NCBI RefSeq assembly: GCF_000372865.1
Contig: NZ_KB889965.1
Location: 331,902-395,901, forward strand
Length of the DNA: 64,000 nucleotides
Direction: 5' to 3'
Source: Methylosarcina fibrata AML-C10
GTDB taxonomy: Bacteria; Pseudomonadota; Gammaproteobacteria; Methylococcales; Methylomonadaceae
Shown in pieces: positions 1 through 8,552 of this stretch. The notes beneath the pieces are model-generated. The model ran no database searches. It was not told where the DNA came from and saw nothing but the letters and a program-made list of their open reading frames with translations. Within the stretch, counting starts at the first letter, position 1; the number at the start of each line of letters is the position of its first letter. A program made the position numbers and the translations under genes.

Positions 1-196
1 TGGATAATCCTCAGTAACGTCCAATCGCAGTGCTCCGGTTTGAGTTCGATTCGAAAGGATAGGGGACTTGCATCACGTATCGCCAAATAGAATGCATAGG
101 AATTGCGTTAGATTTTTGCAAAATTACCGAGGTCGGCTAATCTTGGACGATAGCGGCGGAACCGATTCGCCGACATTGTTTATGGAGTAGCCGATC
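1..196. other. Upstream region of the first gene
   Basis: This stretch holds no open frame that I would call a gene. It ends in a short purine-rich site (tggagtagc) a few bases before the ATG of the long repeat protein and so contains its ribosome binding site, and probably its promoter. A TTCGATT string near base 50 looks like a tRNA T-loop, but no cloverleaf can be built around it. Confidence 0.4.
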
Positions 197-3100
197 ATGT
201 TGCGCAAGACTTTGCTATTAATGATGTTATTGGGCGTATCGGGGTTGTACGTCTGGACCCATTTGCCACAATTTCCGCCCCTGTTCAAACTTTATCTCAA
301 AATGGCGCAACCGGAGAGCGAAACCGCATCACCGGCTTCGATGAAATGGGCGAATCTCAGTTTACAGCAAATCAGGGAACAGCGCCGCGAGCCGTACCGA
401 GTCAAGCCGGACCGGCGCTTTTTGTTGGCGCTGGACGAAATCCGCCGATTTGCCGACCCTGAGGCTGCATCGCTGCCGCCGCCACGTTTCGAAAACGGGC
501 GCTGGCGAATCGATGCCGGCAACAACCCAGCGTTCGAATTCACGGAACTGCCCGATTTTGCGTCCGGCCTGGCCGTTTTGCAGAAAGCCGCGACCGAAGC
601 GTTGACCGGCATGCCTGTCAAGGCGTCTGAAACGCCGCCGGCGATGCCGTCCGTAGGCTTCGATCCCGCCAGGCTGCGACATAATCTGAAGACGTTGAAC
701 CAGCGCTGGCAAGCCGGGAATCATGAGGCCGGCATTCTGTTCGAGGCCGCTGAAAATCTGACCCATTGGGCCTTTGTCGGTCTGGACGAAATGGAAATCG
801 CCGACGCCGTTCAGGCCAGGGCGCTGGCCTTTCTGGCATTGGCCAAGACGGCGAACGCTCAACCTTTGACCGAAACCGAAAGCATGCTCGCTACTCGGAT
901 GGGTTATGGCGGTCATGGTCTGGCGTTAGCCGAGCGCTTGTCGGACGACTCGTTGTGGCGCTTGTATCTGACTCGAAAAGACGACGAGCTGGCAAAGAAA
1001 TCCAGGGAGCGGGCTTCTGTCGACAAATATCTGCTGCTCCGCCGTCTGGCCGAGTCCGGACAAATCAAGGCCTGGATCAACGTTATCCGGCGCAACTTCG
1101 ACGATCAGCCAGTGCCCATCCACGCGTTTGCGACCATTCTGGATTCCGGAGAATTTCATCCGCGCAGCGACATTGCCCGATCCCTGCATTACCTGGTGTT
1201 CTATCACTTGCTGCAGGATTCCGGCCAGCAGGCGGCGAACGATCCGAAGAGTTCCGCATCGTCGTTGATCGAAGCGGCGGGACTGAGCGTGCTGAGCCGA
1301 TTCATCGATGGCTTCGACGGCGTTCTGATCCATCATTTCGATTCCGTTTTGAGCAACTTGGGCGGCGATTTGAACGGCCCCTTTCTGGACCGGCCCGTGT
1401 TCGAAACCTATTACCGGAGTTATTTTTTCTCCGGACTGTATCATTACGGCAATTTTCTGCTGAATCAATACAGTTCGACCGAAGCCGCCTCCCGATTTGC
1501 CGCCGTCCTCGGGAACTCGAAGCAAGGCATCGCCGGCGAATTTTCGGTCTGGTATCATCGTTCGATCGCAGCCGAACAAGGCGAGGCCAGGGTTGCCGAT
1601 TTGATCGGTGATTTGGACGGTCTGCCGTCACTCGGTCTGCCGCCCCTGAGTCATACGCTGGCAGCCTCGTTGCAACGCCTGTCTTTCGGCGCGCCTGAAA
1701 TTGCCGCGACCGCCGGGAAAATCTGGCCTCGCGCCGACTCCCGAATCTCTCACCGCTTCGAGCTGGCCTCTTTGTTGAGTCAAAGTCTGCTGGATTTGAA
1801 CGAAGCCGAGCGCATTTACCAGTCCATTGTTCGCGATGCACCGAAAACCAACAGCCAAGTGCAAGTCTGGCTGGCGCATTACAACGGCAACGACGATCAA
1901 TTGCTGGCGATGGCGCGCGACGACGATTTGCCGCCCAACGTTCGGGCCAAAGCCTTGTCGCTGGCGGACGACGAAGCGCTCGAAAGCACCGTTCAGCAGG
2001 TGTATCGGGAACTCGTCCAACGTGCTCCGGACGACTGGACGACATTGTCCTACTATCTTGAATTTCTTAAGGAACGCAAGGATTACCAGGCGATCGTCGA
2101 ACGGGTCGTGCCGTGGATCGAACACGACGGCCGAAGCAGCACCGGCTTCGATTCTCTGAAAGCCCGAGTGACTCTGTCGAATGCTCTGCTGGCTCAAGGC
2201 AAAAAGCAGGAAGCCTGGAGTACTCTGAAGGATGTCATCGGCAGCGATTACGGGCTGGTCTTGCGGCAAGGCGTCAAAGTTCTGTCGGCTCTGGGCGACG
2301 ACGAGAAGGCTACACAACTGGCGTTGCACGCGGTCGAACGCTATCCGTCCAGTCTGAACTCGTTAACCGGTTTGCTGGAAGTCTTGTGGCGGCAGAAAGC
2401 CAGCGACGATGCCGCCAGATTGTTGAAACAATGGCCGCATCGCATTTCCGAAGCAGACTGGCGCTGGACGGTCGGCGACAGCTTTGCGAGGCAGTTCGGC
2501 GACCGGCCCAAGGAAGCCGAACAGGCATTCGGAGCACTGATCCGGGCCGGCGTCGATCCATGGTCTTTACAGGGAATTGCTGCGGCCATCGCCAACCGGG
2601 GCGACAGCGCAACGGCCTTTCAACTGCAATCGCAGTTGCGCTGGAATGGCCCCGGTTATCTCGAGATGCTGGTCAAATCCTACCGTTATCTGAAAGAGGC
2701 CAAAGGGAGGGACGCGGCTTTGGCCTGGTTGAGCCCGCAAATTCCGCCCCGGATTCGCAACATGGCCAGCATGATCTATTTCGGCCAACACGAATACGAT
2801 TTGCTGTGGGATCTTATTCCAGACCCGGAAGCAGGCGATTATCCGGAAGCGGTCTGGTTGTACCGAGCCGCCGCTTCCCTGATGCAAACCGACCTGGCCG
2901 ACGACCGGCACCGCCTGTTGCTTGACCATTACCGTTCGGAAAGCAGTGACGATTATCACCGTCTGGGCCGATACCTGCTGAAATTGATTGACGAGCCGGA
3001 GCTTACGGCACAAACCTTGGCTGCCAAAGAGGTCTGTGAAACCGCGTTCTTTCTCGGTTGGCGGGCCAAGTCGGAGCGCCGTTATCACGATGCCGCCGAC

Positions 3101-3226
3101 TGGTTTCTGACCAGCGTCGCCACGGGGCTCCAACAAAACGGTGAATACCGTTGGTCGTTCGAGCAATTGTATCTTTGGCACAACCAAGGTCTCAGCTTGA
3201 AGGTATTGGCCGATCGAGGCGCCTGA
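197..3226 (+). CDS. Large membrane-anchored or exported helical-repeat (TPR-like) protein
   Basis: A 1009-residue protein that I cannot assign to a named family. Residues 3-22 (start MLRKTLLLMM) form an uncleaved signal anchor or signal peptide, so the bulk probably faces the periplasm. The rest is almost entirely amphipathic helix with TPR-like pairs, clearest around residues 530-560 (LNEAERIYQSIV), 600-640 and 690-760, suggesting a superhelical scaffold. No catalytic motif is visible. The start is supported by a purine-rich site just upstream. It stands alone, followed by a convergent lipoprotein gene. A protein of this size and type could organise an envelope complex, but that is inference; the coding call is firm and the function open. 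Confidence 0.85.
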   Translation: MLRKTLLLMMLLGVSGLYVWTHLPQFPPLFKLYLKMAQPESETASPASMKWANLSLQQIREQRREPYRVKPDRRFLLALDEIRRFADPEAASLPPPRFENGRWRIDAGNNPAFEFTELPDFASGLAVLQKAATEALTGMPVKASETPPAMPSVGFDPARLRHNLKTLNQRWQAGNHEAGILFEAAENLTHWAFVGLDEMEIADAVQARALAFLALAKTANAQPLTETESMLATRMGYGGHGLALAERLSDDSLWRLYLTRKDDELAKKSRERASVDKYLLLRRLAESGQIKAWINVIRRNFDDQPVPIHAFATILDSGEFHPRSDIARSLHYLVFYHLLQDSGQQAANDPKSSASSLIEAAGLSVLSRFIDGFDGVLIHHFDSVLSNLGGDLNGPFLDRPVFETYYRSYFFSGLYHYGNFLLNQYSSTEAASRFAAVLGNSKQGIAGEFSVWYHRSIAAEQGEARVADLIGDLDGLPSLGLPPLSHTLAASLQRLSFGAPEIAATAGKIWPRADSRISHRFELASLLSQSLLDLNEAERIYQSIVRDAPKTNSQVQVWLAHYNGNDDQLLAMARDDDLPPNVRAKALSLADDEALESTVQQVYRELVQRAPDDWTTLSYYLEFLKERKDYQAIVERVVPWIEHDGRSSTGFDSLKARVTLSNALLAQGKKQEAWSTLKDVIGSDYGLVLRQGVKVLSALGDDEKATQLALHAVERYPSSLNSLTGLLEVLWRQKASDDAARLLKQWPHRISEADWRWTVGDSFARQFGDRPKEAEQAFGALIRAGVDPWSLQGIAAAIANRGDSATAFQLQSQLRWNGPGYLEMLVKSYRYLKEAKGRDAALAWLSPQIPPRIRNMASMIYFGQHEYDLLWDLIPDPEAGDYPEAVWLYRAAASLMQTDLADDRHRLLLDHYRSESSDDYHRLGRYLLKLIDEPELTAQTLAAKEVCETAFFLGWRAKSERRYHDAADWFLTSVATGLQQNGEYRWSFEQLYLWHNQGLSLKVLADRGA

Positions 3227-3493
3227 CGAGTTTCGGAAACTACGTTTCGGTCTCGGGCACGATTTGCAACAAAGCCGTGGGCTTGACCGAAACGTCGCCG
3301 GAAAAAGGCCGGCTGTGGGACGCCAACAGCAGCAATGACGTGGCGATGGCGATCGAAAAAATGGTCAGCATGATCCGATTGGTCGGCGCGCCTCCAGCAC
3401 CAGCATGAAATGCAGAGTTTTCGCCAAGTCCACTGGCAAGATCTTCATAATCATTTGCATTGGCAGTGATGAGTCCCCGCAGGATGTCTTATT
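3227..3493. other. Intergenic region with weak small reading frames
   Basis: Between the repeat protein and the terminator of the convergent lipoprotein gene. On the minus strand a 43-codon frame (3371 to 3240) begins MLTIFSIAIATSLLLL, a membrane-like start, and overlaps at an ATGCTGA junction with a 31-codon frame starting MQMIMKILPVDL. Neither has a convincing ribosome binding site, and they lie downstream of a strong minus-strand terminator, so expression is doubtful. An 85-codon plus-strand frame here overlaps the repeat-protein gene and looks like chance. Confidence 0.3.
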
Positions 3494-3532
3494 AAAAAAA
3501 AGACCTGCGAGATTTTTAAAACCCCGCAGGTC
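3494..3532 (-). terminator. Intrinsic terminator of the lipoprotein gene
   Basis: Read on the minus strand, arms GACCTGCG and CGCAGGTC extend through G-T pairs and an A/T core to about 14 base pairs, followed at once by eight T. It lies 35 bases beyond the stop codon of the minus-strand lipoprotein gene. This is a textbook rho-independent terminator. Confidence 0.85.
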
Positions 3533-3567
3533 CGTGTTCCGTCTTTTCGTTTCTTCAGGACTGACTA

Positions 3568-4293
3568 CTAATGATCTTCATAGCCTGCAAAACGCTGCTG
3601 CGGGTCTTTGCGCCGATGGTCCCGCTGATTGTTCGGCGGTTCATGACGTACCGTCTGGGCACCGTTGCCCTCTGGATTGTCGAAGCGTGGACGGTTGTCG
3701 TTCGAGTTGTTTCGGTCGTTCCTGCCTTGAAGAGGGCGGTTTTGCCCGTAATTGCCGGCATCCTGACGGGGACGGCCGTACGGATGGCCGGCAGGCTGAT
3801 GACCGGGATTCGAATCCGCTCCGTTCCAGGATTCCCGAGGCTCTTTCCGTCCGTAGCGGGGAGAGCGGTCGGGTGCATCGTTTACCGGTTCCCTTTTTCC
3901 CCATTGCGGGTATTCGGGCTCGGAATGACGAGGGTGACGATCGTCCGGCTCCGCTTTCAATCTACCTTCCTTAGGCCAGGGCGGATTGGCATGATAGATG
4001 ACCGGAGGGTGGTCATGATGAGCGTGATCGTCATGGTCGTGGTCATAATTTTTATAAACGGGATACGGTTTATAAACAGGATAAGGTTTATAAACGGGAT
4101 ATGGGGCGGGAAGGTAGCTGGGGGGATAAGCGCCGTAATAGCTCCTCTGGGTAATCACGGTACCGCCGCCGTACACCGGATAGGAGGCGGCGGCCGGGTA
4201 ATAGACGGCCTGCCGGTAAGGCGCGCAGGCGGCCAGCCATAAGACGGCAACGCTTAAAAACAATCCCTTGGCTTGTTTGGCGGATCTGTTCAT
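3568..4293 (-). CDS. Outer-membrane-type lipoprotein, Tyr/Pro repeats and His/Asp-rich segment
   Basis: A 241-residue lipoprotein. The N-terminus is a lipoprotein signal peptide with lipobox LAAC, the Cys being residue 23. The mature part opens with a Tyr/Pro-rich stretch containing three copies of a PYPVYK unit, then a metal-binding-like run (YDHDHDDHAHHDHPP), then a charged Asn/Arg/Pro-rich tail with no apparent fold. The composition suggests a disordered surface lipoprotein that could bind metal ions or cell-wall polymer. I know of no characterised homologue. It is monocistronic with its own terminator and runs convergent to the upstream gene. Repeated PYPVYK codons also form DNA-level direct repeats around 4048-4100. 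Confidence 0.8.
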   Translation of the reverse strand: MNRSAKQAKGLFLSVAVLWLAACAPYRQAVYYPAAASYPVYGGGTVITQRSYYGAYPPSYLPAPYPVYKPYPVYKPYPVYKNYDHDHDDHAHHDHPPVIYHANPPWPKEGRLKAEPDDRHPRHSEPEYPQWGKREPVNDAPDRSPRYGRKEPRESWNGADSNPGHQPAGHPYGRPRQDAGNYGQNRPLQGRNDRNNSNDNRPRFDNPEGNGAQTVRHEPPNNQRDHRRKDPQQRFAGYEDH

Positions 4294-4439
4294 GTTCTAT
4301 CCTTTTGCGCTGGTTGATTTTAGCTAAAGGATAGCGGATCGATGCTGAATGTTGGATGAATTGCTGTAAAATTCCTTTACTGCCGGCTGGAACCAAAACG
4401 CTCGGCAATCAGGTCAAACAAAAATGAATCAGGAGTCCG

Positions 4440-5828
4440 ATGAAAAACGAAGTCATTGATGCAATTGTCTCGCCCGAAGGCCGGCTGGACGTGCTTTCCC
4501 GCGCCGAAGTGAACAAGCTTCTGGATACGAGTCAGGGCGGGCTGTACAGGACCTTCAGAAACTGCTCGCTGGCGGTGCTGAATTGCGGTTCCACGATGGA
4601 CGACGGCAAGGAGCTTCTCGAGCGGTATCCGTCCTTCTCCATTCGCGTCATTCAGGAGCAGCGCGGCATCAAGCTGGAGGTGAAAGACGCTCCGGCCAGC
4701 GCCTTCGTCGACGGCAAAATGATTACCGGCATCAAGGAGCATCTGTTCGCGGTATTGCGCGACATCATTTATGTCAGCGACGAGATTTACGATACTCCCA
4801 AATTCGACCTCAACTCGTCCTACGGCATCACCAATGCCGTATTCCATATTTTGCGCAACGCCAATATTTTGCGCCCGAGGATCAATCCGAATCTGGTCGT
4901 TTGCTGGGGAGGCCATTCGATCAGCCGCAAGGAATACGACTACACCAAGCAGGTAGGGCATGAAATGGGCTTGCGCGGCCTGGATATCTGCACGGGGTGC
5001 GGGCCGGGCGCGATGAAAGGGCCGATGAAAGGAGCGGCGATCGGCCACGCCAAGCAGCGCATCAAGCACGGGCAGTATCTCGGCATTTCCGAGCCGGGTA
5101 TTATCGCCGCCGAGTCGCCGAATCCGATCGTCAACGACCTGGTCATTTTGCCGGATATCGAAAAACGTCTCGAAGCCTTCGTTCGCGCCGGCCACGGCAT
5201 CGTGGTATTTCCGGGCGGCGCCGGCACCGCGGAGGAGATTTTGTATTTGCTCGGCATTTTGCTGCATCCGGACAACATGGACATGCCCTTTCCTCTGATC
5301 TTTACCGGACCGGCAAGCGCGGCCGACTATTTCGACCAGATCGATCGCTTCATCGAGGGGACTCTCGGCAAGGCCGCCCGGCAGCGTTACCGGATCATCG
5401 TCGACGATCCGGCCAGAGTGGCGGTCGAAATGCTGGCCGGCATCAAGGAGGTGCGCGAGTTTCGCAAACAGACCGGCGATGCCTATTATTTCAACTGGCA
5501 ACTGAAAATCGACAAAGTGTTTCAAATGCCTTTCATTCCGAGCCACGACAACATGAAGAATCTGGCATTGCACAAAAATCAGGAAACCCACCTGTTGGCC
5601 GCCCATCTGCGCCGGGCTTTCTCGGGCATCGTGGCCGGCAACGTGAAAGACGAAGGCATCCGGGCGATCGAGCAGTACGGTCATTTTGAAATTCAGGGTG
5701 ATGCCGGCATCATGCAGTTGATGGATTCGTTGCTGGCGTCCTTCGTCACGCAGCATCGGATGAAACTGCCGGGAAAAAAATACGTGCCTTGTTACCGGAT
5801 CAGTCAAAACGCGGAGCCGGTGGCCTGA
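4440..5828 (+). CDS. ppnN: Nucleotide 5'-monophosphate nucleosidase PpnN (LOG family, YgdH type)
   Basis: A 462-residue protein matching PpnN of enterobacteria in length and layout: an N-terminal domain of about 140 residues, a central LOG/Rossmann domain and a C-terminal extension. Diagnostic motifs are CGPGAMKGPMKGA (about residue 185) and PGGAGTAEEILYLLG (about 258), the glycine-rich site that binds the phosphate and carries the catalytic Glu. The family cleaves purine and pyrimidine nucleoside monophosphates to free base and ribose 5-phosphate, adjusting nucleotide pools; in E. coli the enzyme is activated by (p)ppGpp. AGGAG lies correctly before the ATG. The neighbour topB starts 43 bases downstream on the same strand, so the two may be co-transcribed. 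Confidence 0.95.
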   Translation: MKNEVIDAIVSPEGRLDVLSRAEVNKLLDTSQGGLYRTFRNCSLAVLNCGSTMDDGKELLERYPSFSIRVIQEQRGIKLEVKDAPASAFVDGKMITGIKEHLFAVLRDIIYVSDEIYDTPKFDLNSSYGITNAVFHILRNANILRPRINPNLVVCWGGHSISRKEYDYTKQVGHEMGLRGLDICTGCGPGAMKGPMKGAAIGHAKQRIKHGQYLGISEPGIIAAESPNPIVNDLVILPDIEKRLEAFVRAGHGIVVFPGGAGTAEEILYLLGILLHPDNMDMPFPLIFTGPASAADYFDQIDRFIEGTLGKAARQRYRIIVDDPARVAVEMLAGIKEVREFRKQTGDAYYFNWQLKIDKVFQMPFIPSHDNMKNLALHKNQETHLLAAHLRRAFSGIVAGNVKDEGIRAIEQYGHFEIQGDAGIMQLMDSLLASFVTQHRMKLPGKKYVPCYRISQNAEPVA

Positions 5829-5871
5829 CGCATTCGGCATCCGATTCAAGAGGTAAAGCAATTCATCGATC

Positions 5872-8205
5872 ATGAAAGTGATTTTGACTGAAAAACCGTC
5901 GGTAGCCCGTGACATCGCCCAGGCTCTGGCGGTACGGAGCCGGAAGGACGGTTATTTCGAAGGCAACGGCTATCAAATCACCTGGGCGTTCGGGCATCTG
6001 GTCGGCCTCAAGGAGCCGGACGATTACAATCAAGCCTGGAAGCGCTGGTCGCTGCAAACGCTGCCCATCATTCCCGAGCCATTCGCGCTGAAAGCCCGGG
6101 GCGATGACTCTGCGATCAAACAATTGGCCGTCATCACCCGTCTGTTTCAAGGCAGCGACGAAATCATCTGCGCAACCGACGCGGGCAGGGAAGGGGAACT
6201 GATCTTTCGCTACATTTTAACCTGGACCGATTGCGTGCATAAACCGGCCAGACGCCTGTGGATCAGTTCGTTGACGGATGAAGCGATTCGTCAAGGTTTT
6301 CAACAGTTGCAGGATTGCCGTGTCTACGAGGGACTTTACCGGGCGGCAAAATGCCGAAGCGAAGCGGACTGGATCGTCGGCATGAACGCCACCCGGCTGT
6401 ATACTCTCAAGTTCGGCCAGGGCGGCACGCTGTGGACTTTGGGGAGGGTGCAGACGCCGGTACTGGCGCTCGTGGTGCAACGCGACCGGGAGATCGTTCA
6501 TTTTATTCCGAAGGACTTTTGGGAGTTGATCACGGTTTATCGTGAAACCCGCTTTCAATATACCGGCGGGCGGTTTGAGCGGTCGGACGATGCAGAAGCG
6601 CTGTTGAATCGCATCAAAACCGATGACTTTCGGATTACCGGCGTCAAGGGCAAGCAGGAGCAGATATGGCCGCCTCTTCTCTACGATTTGACCGATTTAC
6701 AGAAGGACATGAGCCTGCGCTACGGTTTTACCGCAGAGAAAACTTTGAATGCGGCCCAGGCGCTGTATGAAAAGAAACTGATCACTTATCCGCGCACGGA
6801 CAGCCGCTGCCTCGGCAGCGACATGAAGCCGCTGATGAAGCCGCTGCTGGAACGGTTGGCCCGGCGCTTCGCCGAGGCTGTGGCCGGCCTCGATCTTGAG
6901 CGTCTGGTTATGGGCGATCGCCTGTTCAACGACGACAAAGTCAGCGATCATCACGCCATCATTCCGACCATGACCTTGCCGGGCCTTCTCGCCGACGAGG
7001 AAGCCAAAGTGTTTGACGCCGTGGCGCAACGATTGATCGCGGCTTTTTATCCGCCTTGCCTCAAGGAAGTTACCAGCGTTCACGGCCAGGCCGGCGGCAC
7101 GGAATTCAAGACCACCGGAACGGTCGTTATCGATCCGGGCTGGCAGGCATTGTTTAAAATCCCGGAACCGGCTTCGGAAGACAAAGAGCAAAAGCATCTG
7201 CCTCGGTTTGTACCCGGCGAATCCGGGCCCCATCAACCTGCCGTTACCCAGGGCAAAACGACGCCTCCCAAACCTTTCACCGAAGCCAGCCTGCTCGGCA
7301 TGATGGAATCGGCGGGAAAGACTTGCGACGACGAAGAGCTCCGGGAAGCCCTCAAGGAAAAAGGTCTGGGCACGCCCGCCACCCGCGCGGCGATCATCGA
7401 AACGCTGATCCGGAGAAATTATCTGCAACGCCAGAAAAAGACGTTGCTGAGCACCGAAGCGGGCCGTCATTTAATCTCGCTGATCGCCGATGAGCGGTTG
7501 AAATCGGCGGCGATGACCGGAGAATGGGAATCCAAGCTCAAAAAAATCGAACGCAACGCCTACGATCCGGATCAATTCATGGCCGAAATTGTCGCTTTTA
7601 CCCGTAAAATGCTGGAAACGCAGCACCGGATCGATGACAGCCGGTTCGGCGATTGCCCTTTATGCGGCCATGCTGTAATCGAAGGCAGGCAGGGGTACGG
7701 CTGTAGCCGATGGAAAGAGGGATGTCGTTTTGTTTTGTGGAAACAGGTCTTCGGCGTCGAGGTCAACCACGAGATGGCTCGTCAGTTGTTGCAGAACTTC
7801 CAGACCGACTCGGCTTATTCCGTTCATGTCGATGACGAGATCTTTCAGGCTCGGTTGACGCTGAACCCACAGGGGCAAGCAGGCTATCTTAGATACCAAA
7901 GTCAGTCGAGCCCGGTAACGGCCGCTCTGGCGGATTGTCCGCTCTGCGGCGGCAAGATCGTCGAAACCGCCAAAGGCTACAGTTGCAGCGAATGGCGCAG
8001 CGGCTGCAAAATGGTGATCTGGAAAACCCTCGCCCATAAAGAAATCACTCCGGCGATGGCGAAAAAATTGTTGACTCATGGCGAAACCGGCGTGCTGACC
8101 GGCTTCAAATCGGGCCAGGGCAAAGATTTCAGCGTTAATCTGAAGCTGGTCAACGGACAAGTCCGGATGGAGTTTGCCGGTCGCTCCGGCTCCAGGACAA
8201 AGTAA
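5872..8205 (+). CDS. topB: DNA topoisomerase III
   Basis: A type IA topoisomerase of 777 residues. The Toprim domain is at the N-terminus (VILTEKPSVARDIA, and the acidic site ATDAGREGELI near residue 103). The catalytic tyrosine is in KLITYPRTDSR near residue 307. Two C-terminal Zn-finger-like repeats follow (CPLCG, then GCSRWKEGC, near residue 590; CPLCGG, then CSEWRSGC, near residue 685), each offering four cysteines. The family relaxes and decatenates single-stranded DNA at forks and recombination intermediates. The length exceeds that of E. coli TopB because of the tandem zinc modules. Start choice is fixed by the conserved MKVILTEKPSVA terminus. Confidence 0.96.
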   Translation: MKVILTEKPSVARDIAQALAVRSRKDGYFEGNGYQITWAFGHLVGLKEPDDYNQAWKRWSLQTLPIIPEPFALKARGDDSAIKQLAVITRLFQGSDEIICATDAGREGELIFRYILTWTDCVHKPARRLWISSLTDEAIRQGFQQLQDCRVYEGLYRAAKCRSEADWIVGMNATRLYTLKFGQGGTLWTLGRVQTPVLALVVQRDREIVHFIPKDFWELITVYRETRFQYTGGRFERSDDAEALLNRIKTDDFRITGVKGKQEQIWPPLLYDLTDLQKDMSLRYGFTAEKTLNAAQALYEKKLITYPRTDSRCLGSDMKPLMKPLLERLARRFAEAVAGLDLERLVMGDRLFNDDKVSDHHAIIPTMTLPGLLADEEAKVFDAVAQRLIAAFYPPCLKEVTSVHGQAGGTEFKTTGTVVIDPGWQALFKIPEPASEDKEQKHLPRFVPGESGPHQPAVTQGKTTPPKPFTEASLLGMMESAGKTCDDEELREALKEKGLGTPATRAAIIETLIRRNYLQRQKKTLLSTEAGRHLISLIADERLKSAAMTGEWESKLKKIERNAYDPDQFMAEIVAFTRKMLETQHRIDDSRFGDCPLCGHAVIEGRQGYGCSRWKEGCRFVLWKQVFGVEVNHEMARQLLQNFQTDSAYSVHVDDEIFQARLTLNPQGQAGYLRYQSQSSPVTAALADCPLCGGKIVETAKGYSCSEWRSGCKMVIWKTLAHKEITPAMAKKLLTHGETGVLTGFKSGQGKDFSVNLKLVNGQVRMEFAGRSGSRTK

Positions 8206-8404
8206 TAAAACCATCGAAGCGAAACTCGATGGTTCCGGTAACGCCCAAAGGCTTTTTGAATTGCTTAATTTGTTTCTTGTCGCGAACTTGTCGGCGATGA
8301 AATGTCATCGGAGCAGAGAAAGGCACGGATGAAAACCGTTTAATGACGGTCCTGATGAATGCCTTGGAGACCGTTGGAAGAGGTGGGGATAACGAGGAGC
8401 TTAT
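8206..8404. other. Intergenic region after topB
   Basis: Contains no credible gene. Immediately after topB a perfect 9-bp hairpin (AACCATCGA at 8209-8217, TCGATGGTT at 8226-8234) lacks a T-run, so it may stabilise the mRNA end or act as a weak terminator. The remainder is unremarkable. Confidence 0.4.
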
Positions 8405-8440
8405 TGAAAAAGGCAGAGCCGGGGATGTTGCACCCCGGCT
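8405..8440 (-). terminator. Probable intrinsic terminator of the FN3-hydrolase gene
   Basis: On the minus strand the arms AGCCGGGG and CCCCGGCT (8433-8440 and 8417-8424) enclose an 8-base loop and are followed by CTGC and five T. It lies about 110 bases past the stop codon of the secreted hydrolase gene. Confidence 0.6.
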
Positions 8441-8460
8441 CGATTGATGTTGAATGAAAT

Positions 8461-8520
8461 ACCGATTTCCCTGTTCCGGTGCTGCGTCAGCATGACTTAC
8501 CGCAGCACCGATTTCCCTTT
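8461..8520. repeat. Hairpin flanked by short direct repeats
   Basis: A perfect 10-bp inverted repeat (CGGTGCTGCG at 8477-8486 and CGCAGCACCG at 8501-8510) with a 14-base loop. It is bracketed by a direct repeat, ACCGATTTCCCT, at 8461-8472 and again at 8507-8518. It lies between the stop codon of the minus-strand hydrolase gene and its terminator, so it would be part of the 3' untranslated RNA. The role is unknown. Confidence 0.6.
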
Positions 8521-8552
8521 CATCGAATCCTTGATAAATTTTTCCGGACGGG

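Noticed and set aside
30-75. tRNA
   Set aside because: A T-loop-like TTCGATT occurs, but no acceptor, D or anticodon stems can be formed.
4377-5915. 512-codon minus-strand frame
   Set aside because: Antisense of ppnN, whose conserved motifs show which strand is coding.
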